Shown piece after piece: positions 43,040 through 51,172 of a stretch of DNA of 57,198 nucleotides. Made by a program: the position numbers and the translations under genes. Within the stretch, counting starts at the first letter, position 1. Every line of letters begins with the position of its first letter. The stretch is from Burkholderiales bacterium (GTDB taxonomy: Bacteria; Pseudomonadota; Gammaproteobacteria; Burkholderiales; Casimicrobiaceae), in contig JADZAQ010000171.1 of NCBI GenBank assembly GCA_020852555.1, positions 1 to 57,198 on the forward strand, written 5' to 3'. The notes below the pieces were generated by a model. That model saw only the letters and a program-made list of their open reading frames with translations, was not told the DNA's origin and did no database searches.

Positions 43040-44308
43040 TCACCTGCCTCGCACGAGGAGCGCCGCGTTGGTGCTCGCAAAGCCGCGGCAGAGCACGAGC
43101 GCCACGTTGCTGCGCGGTACCTGCGGCGACGCCGATACCGCGAGGCCGGCACACGCGGGATCGAGCGTGCGCAGCGTCGCGATCCCCGGCACCACCTGCG
43201 CGCGCAGCGCGGCGAGCGCGACCACCGTCTCGACGATGCCGGCGGCGGCGATCAGATGCCCAAAGGCCCATTTGAACCCGGTGACGGGGGGCATGTCGGC
43301 ACCGAAGATGCGGCGCAGTGCGGCGGCTTCCGAGGCGTCGGAGGCCGGGGTGCCGTTGCCGTGCGCGACGATCATCCCGACGTCGCGGGGCGCGAGACCG
43401 GCATCGGCGAGCGCCTCGTCGATGGCGCGCGCCGAACCGTCGCCGTCCTCGCGAATCGCGAGCAGTCCCTGCGCCTCGGTCGCATGGCCGCCGCCCAGCA
43501 CCTCACCCAGCACCGCCGCGCCGCGCTCCCGCGCCGATGCCTCGGTTTCAAGCACGAGCGCGCCGGCACCTTCCCCGAATACGCTGCCGTCGCGATCGGC
43601 GTCGAACGGCCGCAGCGCGTCGGATGCGAGTAGGCCCACGTCGTGGTAGTAGAGCACCATCTGCGGCTCGATCGGCGTCTCGTGCCCCACCGCCACCATG
43701 CGCAGGGCCTCGCCATCGCGCAGGGCGGCGAGCGACTCGATGACGGCGAGCAGTCCACCCACGCTGTGGCTCGTGATGCACGCATTGGTGCCCTTGAGGC
43801 CGTACTTGATCCCGATGTGCCCGAGCACGTTGTTGGGCAGCGTGCGCAGGAGCCACATCGGATTGACGACATCGGCGAGGTCGCGCCCGAAGGCCCGCAA
43901 GTCGCCGCCAGCCTGCGTCATCAGCGGAAAATAGTCGTACTGGTTCTCGAAGTTGCCGCCGCCGGAGCCGACGATCACCCCGCTTCGATCGCTGTAGTCG
44001 GCCGCCGCTGCCGGCGGCAACGCGTCGCGATGGGCGACGAGCCCCGACTGCGCGAGCGCGCGCCCCGCGGCGTACAGACCGACGAGATCGGTGCGGCGGA
44101 TGAGCTTGTGGAGCTTGCGGTCGTCGACCATCGTCCGCGCATTGAATTCGGGGATCTCGCCGGCGATTTGCGTCGGCCAGTGCGTGGGATCCCATTGCGT
44201 GATCCGCCGCAGCGACGAGGCGCCCGAGCGCACCGCCGCGAGAATGTCCGCGGGCTCGAGCCCCGCCGCACAGACGGCACCGCTGCCGGTGATCACCACG
44301 CGCGTCAT
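43040..44308 (-). CDS. Beta-ketoacyl-ACP synthase, FabF type (first of two)
   Basis: A 422-residue thiolase-fold condensing enzyme with an intact Cys-His-His set: Cys177 (GTNACITSHS), His316 (VAHGNGTPASD) and His351 (FKWAFGHLIAAAG), plus Lys346. The nucleophile loop is one residue shorter than in FabF and the sequence is divergent, as in the KS partners of AcpXL, aryl polyene and similar clusters. Its ATG overlaps the stop of the second synthase by four bases, so the two are likely made in equal amounts and may form a heterodimer. Substrate chain length is not readable. Confidence 0.88.
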   Translation of the reverse strand: MTRVVITGSGAVCAAGLEPADILAAVRSGASSLRRITQWDPTHWPTQIAGEIPEFNARTMVDDRKLHKLIRRTDLVGLYAAGRALAQSGLVAHRDALPPAAAADYSDRSGVIVGSGGGNFENQYDYFPLMTQAGGDLRAFGRDLADVVNPMWLLRTLPNNVLGHIGIKYGLKGTNACITSHSVGGLLAVIESLAALRDGEALRMVAVGHETPIEPQMVLYYHDVGLLASDALRPFDADRDGSVFGEGAGALVLETEASARERGAAVLGEVLGGGHATEAQGLLAIREDGDGSARAIDEALADAGLAPRDVGMIVAHGNGTPASDASEAAALRRIFGADMPPVTGFKWAFGHLIAAAGIVETVVALAALRAQVVPGIATLRTLDPACAGLAVSASPQVPRSNVALVLCRGFASTNAALLVRGR

Positions 44309-45633
44309 GGCGTCGTGTCCCCGCCGCGGCCGCCCGGGCGGCCGTCGACTTCCTCGGGGTGGCGCAGCACGAGGCAACTGTTGGAGCCCCCGAAACCAAA
44401 CGAATTCGACAGCGCCGCGCGAATCCGGGCGCGGCGTGGCGCGGTGACGAGCGCGAGGTCGCAGTCGGCGTCGCGCTCGGCCAGGTTCGCGTTGACCGGC
44501 AGTTCACCGCGCGCGATGGCGAGCGCACATACCGCAGCTTCGACCGCGCCGGCCGCGGCGATGAGGTGGCCCATCGTGCTCTTCGTCGAGCTCACCGGGA
44601 CGCTGCGTCCGCGTGCGCCGAAGACGGCGTGCAGCGCCGCCGTCTCGCTGCGATCGTTCATGAGCGTCGACGTGCCGTGCGCATTGACGTAATCGATGTC
44701 GTCGGTCGTCGCGCCGGCATCGGCGAGCGCCGCACGCATCGCCTGGATCGGGCCGTCGCCGTCGGGCGGCGAGTCGGTGATGCGATACGACGACAGCGAA
44801 TTGCCGTCACCGGCGAGCTCGGCGTAGATGCGCGCGCCCCGAGCGCGCGCCGCTTCCCACTCCTCGAGCACGACGAAGCCCGCCCCTTCGCCGAGGAGGA
44901 AGCCGTTGCGCGTCGCATCGAACGGACGGCTCGCGCGCTCCGGCGTGTCGTTGTCGGTGGACAGCGCCGAGAGCAGGCAAAAACCGCTGATGCCGACGGG
45001 GCTGATCATCGAATCGAAGCCGCCGGCGAGCACCCGGTCGGCGCGGCCGCGGCGGATCAGCTTGAGCGCGGTGCCCAGCGCCTGGCCGCCGGAGGCGCAG
45101 GCAGTGTGCACCGAGGTGGCGTAGCCCTCGATGCCGTGGCGGCGGGTGAGGAGCGCGAGACCCTGCGCGGCCTGGCCGCGGCAGAAGACGAGCGGATCGT
45201 TGGCGGCAGCGTCGGTGAGGAGGCGGTCGGCATCGAGCGCGCCGGCCGCCGCCGCGTGCGCATGCGTGCTCTCGAGATCGACGAAATCGGCGGTCATCAT
45301 GCCGGCGCCGACCGCGCAGCCCCAGCGCGGCGCGTCGCCCGGCGTGGGCCGGATGCCCGCATCGATGAACGCCTGCTCGGCGGCCTCCAGCGCGAAGCGA
45401 TGTGAACGGTTGGTGAGCTTCAGCAGCCGGCGCTCGGTGATGAGCGTGTTGCGAAAATCCTTGACCTCGGCGGCGATGCGCGTGGCAAACCCCGACGCGT
45501 CGAAGAGCGTGATCGGCGCGCCGCCGCTCGCCCCGGCGAGGAGCGCGCGCCAGGTCGTGGCGGCGTCGTTGCCGACCGGCGTGACGAGGCCGATGCCGGT
45601 GATCGCGGCCCGGCGGCGTGCCAGCCGCGTCAC
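44305..45633 (-). CDS. Beta-ketoacyl-ACP synthase, FabF type (second)
   Basis: A 442-residue condensing enzyme closer to canonical FabF: Cys179 (HTACASGGQALG), His319 (VNAHGTSTLMND), Lys351 and His356 (SSTKSTMGHLIAAAGAVEA), and the terminal NSFGFGGSNSCLVL. All residues needed for decarboxylative condensation are present, so it is a working synthase and not a chain-length factor. It overlaps the hotdog gene and the first synthase by four bases each. The pair parallels FabF1XL and FabF2XL of rhizobial lipid A very-long-chain clusters. Confidence 0.9.
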   Translation of the reverse strand: MTRLARRRAAITGIGLVTPVGNDAATTWRALLAGASGGAPITLFDASGFATRIAAEVKDFRNTLITERRLLKLTNRSHRFALEAAEQAFIDAGIRPTPGDAPRWGCAVGAGMMTADFVDLESTHAHAAAAGALDADRLLTDAAANDPLVFCRGQAAQGLALLTRRHGIEGYATSVHTACASGGQALGTALKLIRRGRADRVLAGGFDSMISPVGISGFCLLSALSTDNDTPERASRPFDATRNGFLLGEGAGFVVLEEWEAARARGARIYAELAGDGNSLSSYRITDSPPDGDGPIQAMRAALADAGATTDDIDYVNAHGTSTLMNDRSETAALHAVFGARGRSVPVSSTKSTMGHLIAAAGAVEAAVCALAIARGELPVNANLAERDADCDLALVTAPRRARIRAALSNSFGFGGSNSCLVLRHPEEVDGRPGGRGGDTTP

Positions 45634-46487
45634 GGCGCGCGCCCCTGCCCCGGCAGCGCCGGACCGACGACGACGCGGGCGGTGGCCACGGCGCGTCCCA
45701 AGGCTTCGGCCGTCAGCATGAACGTGGCCTCGTCGCCCGCCACGTCACGCAACTGCGCCGACAGCTGCAGCGTGCTGCCGGGCGGCGTGAAGGCGCGTAC
45801 CTTGACGTGCGTCATCCGTCGTGGCGCGAGCGCGACCGCGGCGCCCCACGGTCCGGACGCCCGCGCGAGACGCAACGCGACTGCGAGCAGCGCGTCGAGC
45901 AGCAGCGTTGCCGGGAACACCGGCCGGCGCGGAAAGTGATCCTCGAAGAACGCTGCCGCCCGCGGGACCGCGAGCAGCGCGCAGGCGACGCCGGGAGCGG
46001 TTGCCGGGACCGCGACCGGCGCCGCGACGTCGATGCCCCGGAAGCGCCCCGAAGGGGCACCGCTGCCGGTGAGCGTCGCCAACCAGGCGCGCAGCGCCAC
46101 CGGGTCGTCGAACTCGGCAAGCGGCAGCATCGGCCCCAGGCAATCGATGAGCTCGATCGCCCGCTCGCCGGCGATGTCGGCGTGCCCGTGATAGGCGACC
46201 GCCTCGTCGTCGCAGCTCTCGATCTCGACCGCGAGCGTCAGCGTATCGCCGGGGGCTGCGCCGCGCCGGAAGCGCGTCTGACTGGCGAGTGCGGCCACCG
46301 GGCGGCCCCGAAAGTCGATCGCGGCCATCGCCACCCACGCCGCGAGCTGGCCGACCGCCTCGGCGATGAGGCACGACGGGAAGGCGGCGACCTGCGCCGG
46401 AATCGCGAACGTCGCCCGGGCCCGCGTGGCGGGCTCGAAAACGTCGATGCGGTCGACGAACGAGAAGGCGGCGAAGTGGTGTGACAT
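45630..46487 (-). CDS. Double-hotdog 3-hydroxyacyl-ACP dehydratase-like protein
   Basis: A 285-residue protein of two FabZ-like hotdog domains (about 1-125 and 160-280). FabZ uses His and Glu 14 residues apart in HFPGxPVxPGxxxxE, contributed by different subunits. The second half has the histidine (His184 in DHFPRRPVFPATLLLDAL) with Asp198 at the Glu position. The first half has Ile29 at the His position but keeps Glu43 (FPSCLIAEAVGQLAAW). One composite active site of His184 with Glu43 is therefore likely. It would dehydrate the 3-hydroxyacyl intermediate of the operon's elongation cycle. Confidence 0.8.
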   Translation of the reverse strand: MSHHFAAFSFVDRIDVFEPATRARATFAIPAQVAAFPSCLIAEAVGQLAAWVAMAAIDFRGRPVAALASQTRFRRGAAPGDTLTLAVEIESCDDEAVAYHGHADIAGERAIELIDCLGPMLPLAEFDDPVALRAWLATLTGSGAPSGRFRGIDVAAPVAVPATAPGVACALLAVPRAAAFFEDHFPRRPVFPATLLLDALLAVALRLARASGPWGAAVALAPRRMTHVKVRAFTPPGSTLQLSAQLRDVAGDEATFMLTAEALGRAVATARVVVGPALPGQGRAP

Positions 46488-46532
46488 CCGGAACGCAGCC
46501 CGTGACGATGCCGCGGAACGAGGATGGTCCGA

Positions 46533-46958
46533 TCAGCTCGCCGCGGCTGCTTCGCGCTGCGCCTGCACGACGAGCTTGCAGAACGTCTCGGGGGTAAAGA
46601 GCCGCGGAATGTCGGCGACCTTGAGCGGCATCTTGAAACGCTCGGCGGGCACTTCCGCGAGATACGCCTTCAATTGCGTCATGCCGACGTCGGTGACGAT
46701 GCCCTTCTGCTCGAACTCCGCCTCGGAGAGCGCGCCGCGCGCATTCTCGACGATCTTGCCGCGCGGGATCTTCACCTTGAAGGCACGCTCGAGACGAAAC
46801 ACCATGTCGAGGAAGTCGATCGACTCGGCGTTGAGGTCGGCGATCAGCGAAGCGCTGGGTTTCACCTCCTCGATGTCGACGCCGAGCGCGTCGGCGATGG
46901 TCTCCGCCACGGTGGGGTACACCGCGTCGATGTCAGCCTGCGTGATGGGTGTAGCCAT
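46533..46958 (-). CDS. Acyl carrier protein, AcpXL-like, with extended C-terminus
   Basis: A 141-residue carrier protein. The phosphopantetheine site is Ser46 in DLNAESIDFLDMVFRLERAF, followed by KVKIPRGKIVENARGALSEAEFEQKG. That order closely follows rhizobial AcpXL (DSLDFLDIVF, IKIP, then an inserted loop), which carries the very-long acyl chain for lipid A; aryl-polyene carrier proteins are also similar. AcpXL is about 90-95 residues, so the last 40 residues here (FKMPLKVADIPRLFTPETFCKLV) are an extra segment. It sits nine bases after fabG and 45 before the dehydratase. Confidence 0.88.
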   Translation of the reverse strand: MATPITQADIDAVYPTVAETIADALGVDIEEVKPSASLIADLNAESIDFLDMVFRLERAFKVKIPRGKIVENARGALSEAEFEQKGIVTDVGMTQLKAYLAEVPAERFKMPLKVADIPRLFTPETFCKLVVQAQREAAAAS

Positions 46959-46967
46959 GCTTCCCTC

Positions 46968-47738
46968 TCATTCCATTTTGAATCCGCCATCGACGGTGAG
47001 GACCTGCCCCGTGATGTAGCTCGAAAGATCGGAGGCGAGGAACCACACCGCGTTGGCGACCTCGGCGGCGGTGCCGAAGCGCCTCATCAGGATCCGCGCC
47101 TTGACTTCGTCGCCGGCGAGCTCGCGCACCGCCTGCGACATCTCGGTGTCGATGACGCCCGGCGCCACCGCGTTCACCGCGATCTTGCGCGGCGCGAGTT
47201 CCACGGCGAGCGCACGGGTGAACGCGTTGACCGCGCCCTTGCTCGCCGCATAGTTCGTCTGTCCGCGCCCGCCCTTCTCGGCGGACACCGACGAGATGTT
47301 GACGATGCGTCCGCGTCGCCGCGAGATCATGTACGGCACCACCGCGCGCGTCACGTTGAAGACGCCGGTCACGTTGGTGGCGAGCACCTCGGCGACGTCC
47401 TCGTCGGAGAAGCCGGCAAGCGGATTGTCGCGGATGAGGCCCGCGTTGTTCACCAGCACGTCGATGCGCTCGGTGCGCTCGACGAGCTGCTCCACCGCCT
47501 GCGCACACGCCGCCATGTCGCGCACGTCGACCTGGACGGCCGCCACCGCGTGCCCCTTGGCCGCCTCGGCGGCGACCAGCGCCTGCGCCGCCTCGTGCTG
47601 GCCGCGATAGAAGAAAGTGACCTGCGCACCGTCGGCGGCAAGGACCTCGACGATCGCCCGCCCGATGCCGCGGCTGCCGCCGGTGACCAGCGCGACCTTG
47701 CCCTCGAGCCCCGAAGCGATCGCCGTTGCCACGCTCAC
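46968..47738 (-). CDS. fabG: 3-oxoacyl-ACP reductase, FabG type
   Basis: A 256-residue SDR with VTGGSRGIGRA (cofactor), NNAGLIRDNPLAG, Ser in NISSVSAEKGGRGQ, catalytic YAASKGAV, NAVAPGVIDTEM and the C-terminal GQVLTVDGGF, all standard for FabG. It reduces the 3-ketoacyl-ACP made by the paired synthases. I chose the GTG start, which overlaps the stop of the enoyl-reductase-like gene by four bases. It is a second, cluster-specific copy, presumably separate from housekeeping fabG. Confidence 0.92.
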   Translation of the reverse strand: MSVATAIASGLEGKVALVTGGSRGIGRAIVEVLAADGAQVTFFYRGQHEAAQALVAAEAAKGHAVAAVQVDVRDMAACAQAVEQLVERTERIDVLVNNAGLIRDNPLAGFSDEDVAEVLATNVTGVFNVTRAVVPYMISRRRGRIVNISSVSAEKGGRGQTNYAASKGAVNAFTRALAVELAPRKIAVNAVAPGVIDTEMSQAVRELAGDEVKARILMRRFGTAAEVANAVWFLASDLSSYITGQVLTVDGGFKME

Positions 47739-48508
47739 CCCGAGATCGCGAACCCGCCGTCGACGACAAGCGTGTGACCGTTGATCATCGAAGCCTCGGG
47801 CAGGCACAGCAGGTACACCGCGCCGGCGACGTCGTCCGGCGTCAGCACCGGCCCCGCCGGCGCGCGCGCGGCGAAGTTGGCGAGCAATTCATCGCGATTG
47901 GGGAAATACGTCAGCGCATCGGTATCGACCACGCCCGCGCTCACCACGTTGACGCGAACCCCGCGCGGCCCCAGCTCCTGCGCGAGGCTGCGGGCGAGCG
48001 CCTCGAGCGCTGCCTTCGACGCACCTACGAAACCGTACCCCGGCAGCGCCCGCTGCGCACCGAGGCTCGACAGCGCGACGATCCGGCCGCCGTCGCGCAT
48101 CCGCGGCACCGCGCGCTGCGCGAGGAGATTGAGCGCCAGCGCATTGGTCTCCATGCACCATCGCCAGTGCTTGAGCGTCATCTCCATCGCGGGCTTCAGG
48201 ACGCCGCTCGCCGCGTTGGATACGACGAGATCGACGTGGTCGAACTCGCGGTCGATCGCCGTGAACAGCTCGTCGACGCTGTCGGGTACGCCGACACTCG
48301 CCTGCACGGCGATCGCGCGCCGGCCAAGGCCGCGGATCTCGGCGCACAGCGCCGCCGCCGGCTCGGCGCTGTTGTAATAGTTGACGACGACATCGCAACC
48401 GGCCGCCGCGAGCTTGCGCGCCACCGCACGACCGATGCCACGCGCCGCGCCGGTGACGAGCGCGACCTTGCCGGCCAGTGCCAACGGGTCCGCCCCTGCT
48501 CGCGTCAT
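47735..48508 (-). CDS. SDR of the FabL type, probable enoyl-ACP reductase
   Basis: A 257-residue SDR closely resembling Bacillus FabL: SNAASGVLKPAMEMTLKHWRWCMETNALAL, SSLGAQRALPGYGFVGASKAALEAL and SAGVVDTDALTYFPNRDELL correspond segment by segment with FabL (NNAASGVLRPVMEL, SSLG, VGVSKAALEAL, IDTDALKHFPNRE). FabL is an NADPH enoyl-ACP reductase. If so, the operon makes saturated chains, unlike aryl polyene clusters, which lack this step. Carbonyl reductase activity is the alternative. The coupled start with fabG supports a shared pathway. Confidence 0.82.
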   Translation of the reverse strand: MTRAGADPLALAGKVALVTGAARGIGRAVARKLAAAGCDVVVNYYNSAEPAAALCAEIRGLGRRAIAVQASVGVPDSVDELFTAIDREFDHVDLVVSNAASGVLKPAMEMTLKHWRWCMETNALALNLLAQRAVPRMRDGGRIVALSSLGAQRALPGYGFVGASKAALEALARSLAQELGPRGVRVNVVSAGVVDTDALTYFPNRDELLANFAARAPAGPVLTPDDVAGAVYLLCLPEASMINGHTLVVDGGFAISG

Positions 48509-48618
48509 CGTTCCTGCTCGCTCCAACTCGAACACCCCCACACTGCGCGCCCCGCGGGCCGCGGCGCGAACCACGGCCGCGGAACGCCATCGCCGGCCCG
48601 GGCCGCGACGAAAAGCCG

Positions 48619-49743
48619 CTATTCTAGCGTGCCGATCCGCGGCGCTCCGCCGGCACGCGGTGCATGGAGCTGGCGCTGCGCCTCGATCACCCAGAATTTC
48701 TTCACGGCGTACCAGACGTCGGCCAGCCACAGCAGGTTCGGCCCGGCGTCGGGTGGAGGCGGAGTCGCGGTCCCCGGAGCGTAGGCGTCGATCCACCCCC
48801 GCTCGGCCGCGCGGCCGGGGATCTCGGCGGCGAGCGGCAGGAAGATGTGGTTGTTGGCCGCGGACAGCGTGACGTTGCGCACGTGCGCGCGGCCGGTGGC
48901 GGCGAAATCGCGGTCACGCTCGTTTCCCGGGAACGTCCAGGCGACGAGGTCGATGGCGATCCAGTATCCGGTGAACTCCTCGACGGTATCCGGAATGTCG
49001 CGGAGCTTGCCGAGCAAGCTCCACTGGTTCGGCAAGAAGAACCCCGCCCCGCCGGCGCTCAGCGCCGACGCATAGCCGATGCGCAAGCCCACGACCGGCT
49101 GTGCCTCGCCCGTCCGCGAATCGACGATCGCCACCCGATCCTCGGGACGATCGGTCAGCGGATTCCACACCGGCACCTCGGCGCCGTACTCGCCGGCGAG
49201 GACGTGCAGGATCTTCACCACCTGCATGCCGCCCTGGCTGTGCCCGATGAGCAGCGGCGCCATCGCGTCCTTCTCGACGTACCAGGCAACCATCCCCGCG
49301 AGACGGCTCGCATCCTCGTAGGGACTGTACGACCACGCGCCGTCACCGGGCTGGCGGATGCGCGCTTCCGGATAGCCCATGCCGACCAGAAATTCGCCGA
49401 ACGACTGCATCACGAGATGGACGGGATAGACGCCGCCGTGCAGCAGCATGATGCGCGGCGCGGGTCCTTGCGCCAGCAGTCGGACGTCGGCGGGCGTGAC
49501 GCGCCGGGGGTCGAGGGCGAGGATCCGCTCGGCGAGCGCCGGCGCCGCCACGCGGCGCTCCACGGCGGCGCCTTCGCCGGGCTGCCGCCACGGAGCGGCG
49601 CAGGCGACCAGCGCGAGGCACAGTGCCACGACCGCGGCGCCAGGCCGGCGTTCCCGCGTTTCGGCCGGTGGCCCAGGCTCGCGCGCCGGCGGCGCGACGC
49701 CCCCCGACGGGCGCTGGGCTCCGAACCGGTTGCCCGGATTCAT
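48619..49743 (-). CDS. Alpha/beta hydrolase lipoprotein
   Basis: A 374-residue protein. The signal GAAVVALCLALVAC ends in a lipobox-like LVAC, so it is probably lipidated after export, though the N-terminal leader before it is long and hydrophilic. The hydrolase core has MLLHGG and the nucleophile elbow LIGHSQGGMQVVK. A lipase or thioesterase on envelope lipids would fit the operon. It overlaps the condensing acyltransferase-like gene upstream by four bases and is 110 bases ahead of the FabL-type gene. I do not recognise a named subfamily. Confidence 0.78.
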   Translation of the reverse strand: MNPGNRFGAQRPSGGVAPPAREPGPPAETRERRPGAAVVALCLALVACAAPWRQPGEGAAVERRVAAPALAERILALDPRRVTPADVRLLAQGPAPRIMLLHGGVYPVHLVMQSFGEFLVGMGYPEARIRQPGDGAWSYSPYEDASRLAGMVAWYVEKDAMAPLLIGHSQGGMQVVKILHVLAGEYGAEVPVWNPLTDRPEDRVAIVDSRTGEAQPVVGLRIGYASALSAGGAGFFLPNQWSLLGKLRDIPDTVEEFTGYWIAIDLVAWTFPGNERDRDFAATGRAHVRNVTLSAANNHIFLPLAAEIPGRAAERGWIDAYAPGTATPPPPDAGPNLLWLADVWYAVKKFWVIEAQRQLHAPRAGGAPRIGTLE

Positions 49744-51044
49744 GCCACGACGAGCGCGCGAGCGCTGGCCTGCATCGCCCCCGTGATGCGAGCGACGTCG
49801 TGGTGCGTGAAGGCGCTCGGCCGCCACGACACGCCGATGTGCAAGCACTCCCCCACCGATGCCGGCGCCAGCACCAGCGGCGAGAACGGGCCCGTGGAGA
49901 TACCACGCAGGTAATGCAGGACCGGCGCCGCGCCGACGCCGGCTCGCCACATCGCCTCGACGTTGAGGGCCGAGATGCCGCCCCATACGGGATAGGCCTT
50001 GGCGTACACCCGCTCGCGCTGCGCCAGCGTCATGAAGCGCCAGGCGAGCCCGACGCCGCCCAGGAGGCAGAGCGTCTGCAGATAGAGCTTGCGCCGCTTC
50101 ATCCGCTGCGTCTGCGCGTGGACGTCGCGTGCCAGCGCCTCCAACGTGACCCCCGGGGGGGCGAGATGCGATACGAAGAACGAACTCAGGAACTGGCCGA
50201 ATACCTCATGGGGCCCGCCTTCGAGTTCGCCGCGCAGGTTGACGACCGAGGCGATGCCGATCTCGCGACGGCGCGGCGCCGCCAGCCGGCCCGGAGCCTC
50301 GGCGGCGAGCGCGCCGATGAGCATCGCGAGCAGGAGATCGTTGAGCGTCACCCCCCACCGCCGGGCGGCGTGGCGTACCGCGGCGTACGTCTCGGCCGCG
50401 AACTCGATCGAGGTGAAGGCGTTGTGCTTGCCTTCGCCATGCGGATAGCGCGGGCGCACCAGGCGCCGCGAGCGCAGCAGCATCGACGGCAGGAAGTACA
50501 GGCCGACGTAGAACGCGAGCGGGTGACGAAGGAACAGCCGCGCATAGGCGCGCGGGTAGAGCGCGGGGGCCGGCCCGTCGCGGGGGAAAGTGCCGTCGTA
50601 GCGGGCCGCGATCGCTTGCAGCAGCGCCACCATCGAATCGCCACCGGCGATGACATGATCGTAGGCGATGCCGAGGTGGAACGAGTCACCGTTGCGCACC
50701 GCGAAGAAGCGCAAGGGCTCGAAGGTCGACTCCCCCACCGCTGCCGCGAACGGCTCGTTGAGTTGGCGCTCGATCTCGCGGACGAGCAGCCCCGGCGCGT
50801 CGCCCTGCGCTTCGTGGATCGGCAACGCGACGCGCATCGCCCCGCCCGCGTATTCGTAGCGCCGGCGCCGGGCATCGAGCGCGAGGCGCGTGATGCCCGC
50901 CGCGGCGAGGTGCGTCTCGATCGCTGCCTCGAGCCGCGGGACATCGAGGGCGCCCGGGAGTTCGGCCACGTGCACCGCGTTGTATGGATACAGGCCCCGC
51001 CAACGCAGCATGGCCGCCTGGAAGAGGTTGAACCGGCCCTTCAT
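49740..51044 (-). CDS. Condensation/WS-DGAT-like CoA- or ACP-dependent acyltransferase
   Basis: A 434-residue protein of the BAHD/condensation-domain superfamily: FNLFQAAMLRWRGLYPYNAVHVAEL at the N-terminus, the active-site segment AYDHVIAGGDSMVALLQAI (HxxxxGD, a variant of HHxxxDG), TLNDLLLAMLIGAL, and NLRGELEGGPHEVFGQFLSSFFV, as in wax-ester synthase/diacylglycerol acyltransferase relatives. It would join an acyl group to an alcohol or amine. The pairing with a hydrolase by a four-base overlap suggests transfer and trimming of one lipid product. Substrates are unknown. Confidence 0.75.
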   Translation of the reverse strand: MKGRFNLFQAAMLRWRGLYPYNAVHVAELPGALDVPRLEAAIETHLAAAGITRLALDARRRRYEYAGGAMRVALPIHEAQGDAPGLLVREIERQLNEPFAAAVGESTFEPLRFFAVRNGDSFHLGIAYDHVIAGGDSMVALLQAIAARYDGTFPRDGPAPALYPRAYARLFLRHPLAFYVGLYFLPSMLLRSRRLVRPRYPHGEGKHNAFTSIEFAAETYAAVRHAARRWGVTLNDLLLAMLIGALAAEAPGRLAAPRRREIGIASVVNLRGELEGGPHEVFGQFLSSFFVSHLAPPGVTLEALARDVHAQTQRMKRRKLYLQTLCLLGGVGLAWRFMTLAQRERVYAKAYPVWGGISALNVEAMWRAGVGAAPVLHYLRGISTGPFSPLVLAPASVGECLHIGVSWRPSAFTHHDVARITGAMQASARALVVA

Positions 51045-51172
51045 CGCATACCTGTCTTCACCCGCGACGAGCGGACGACAACGGGCACGCAGGCGAAACG
51101 GAACGGATGCGACACGACGGCGGCAACGGAAAGCGGCGCGACTCTCGCGATGGAGAGCGTGGATTATCGCAG

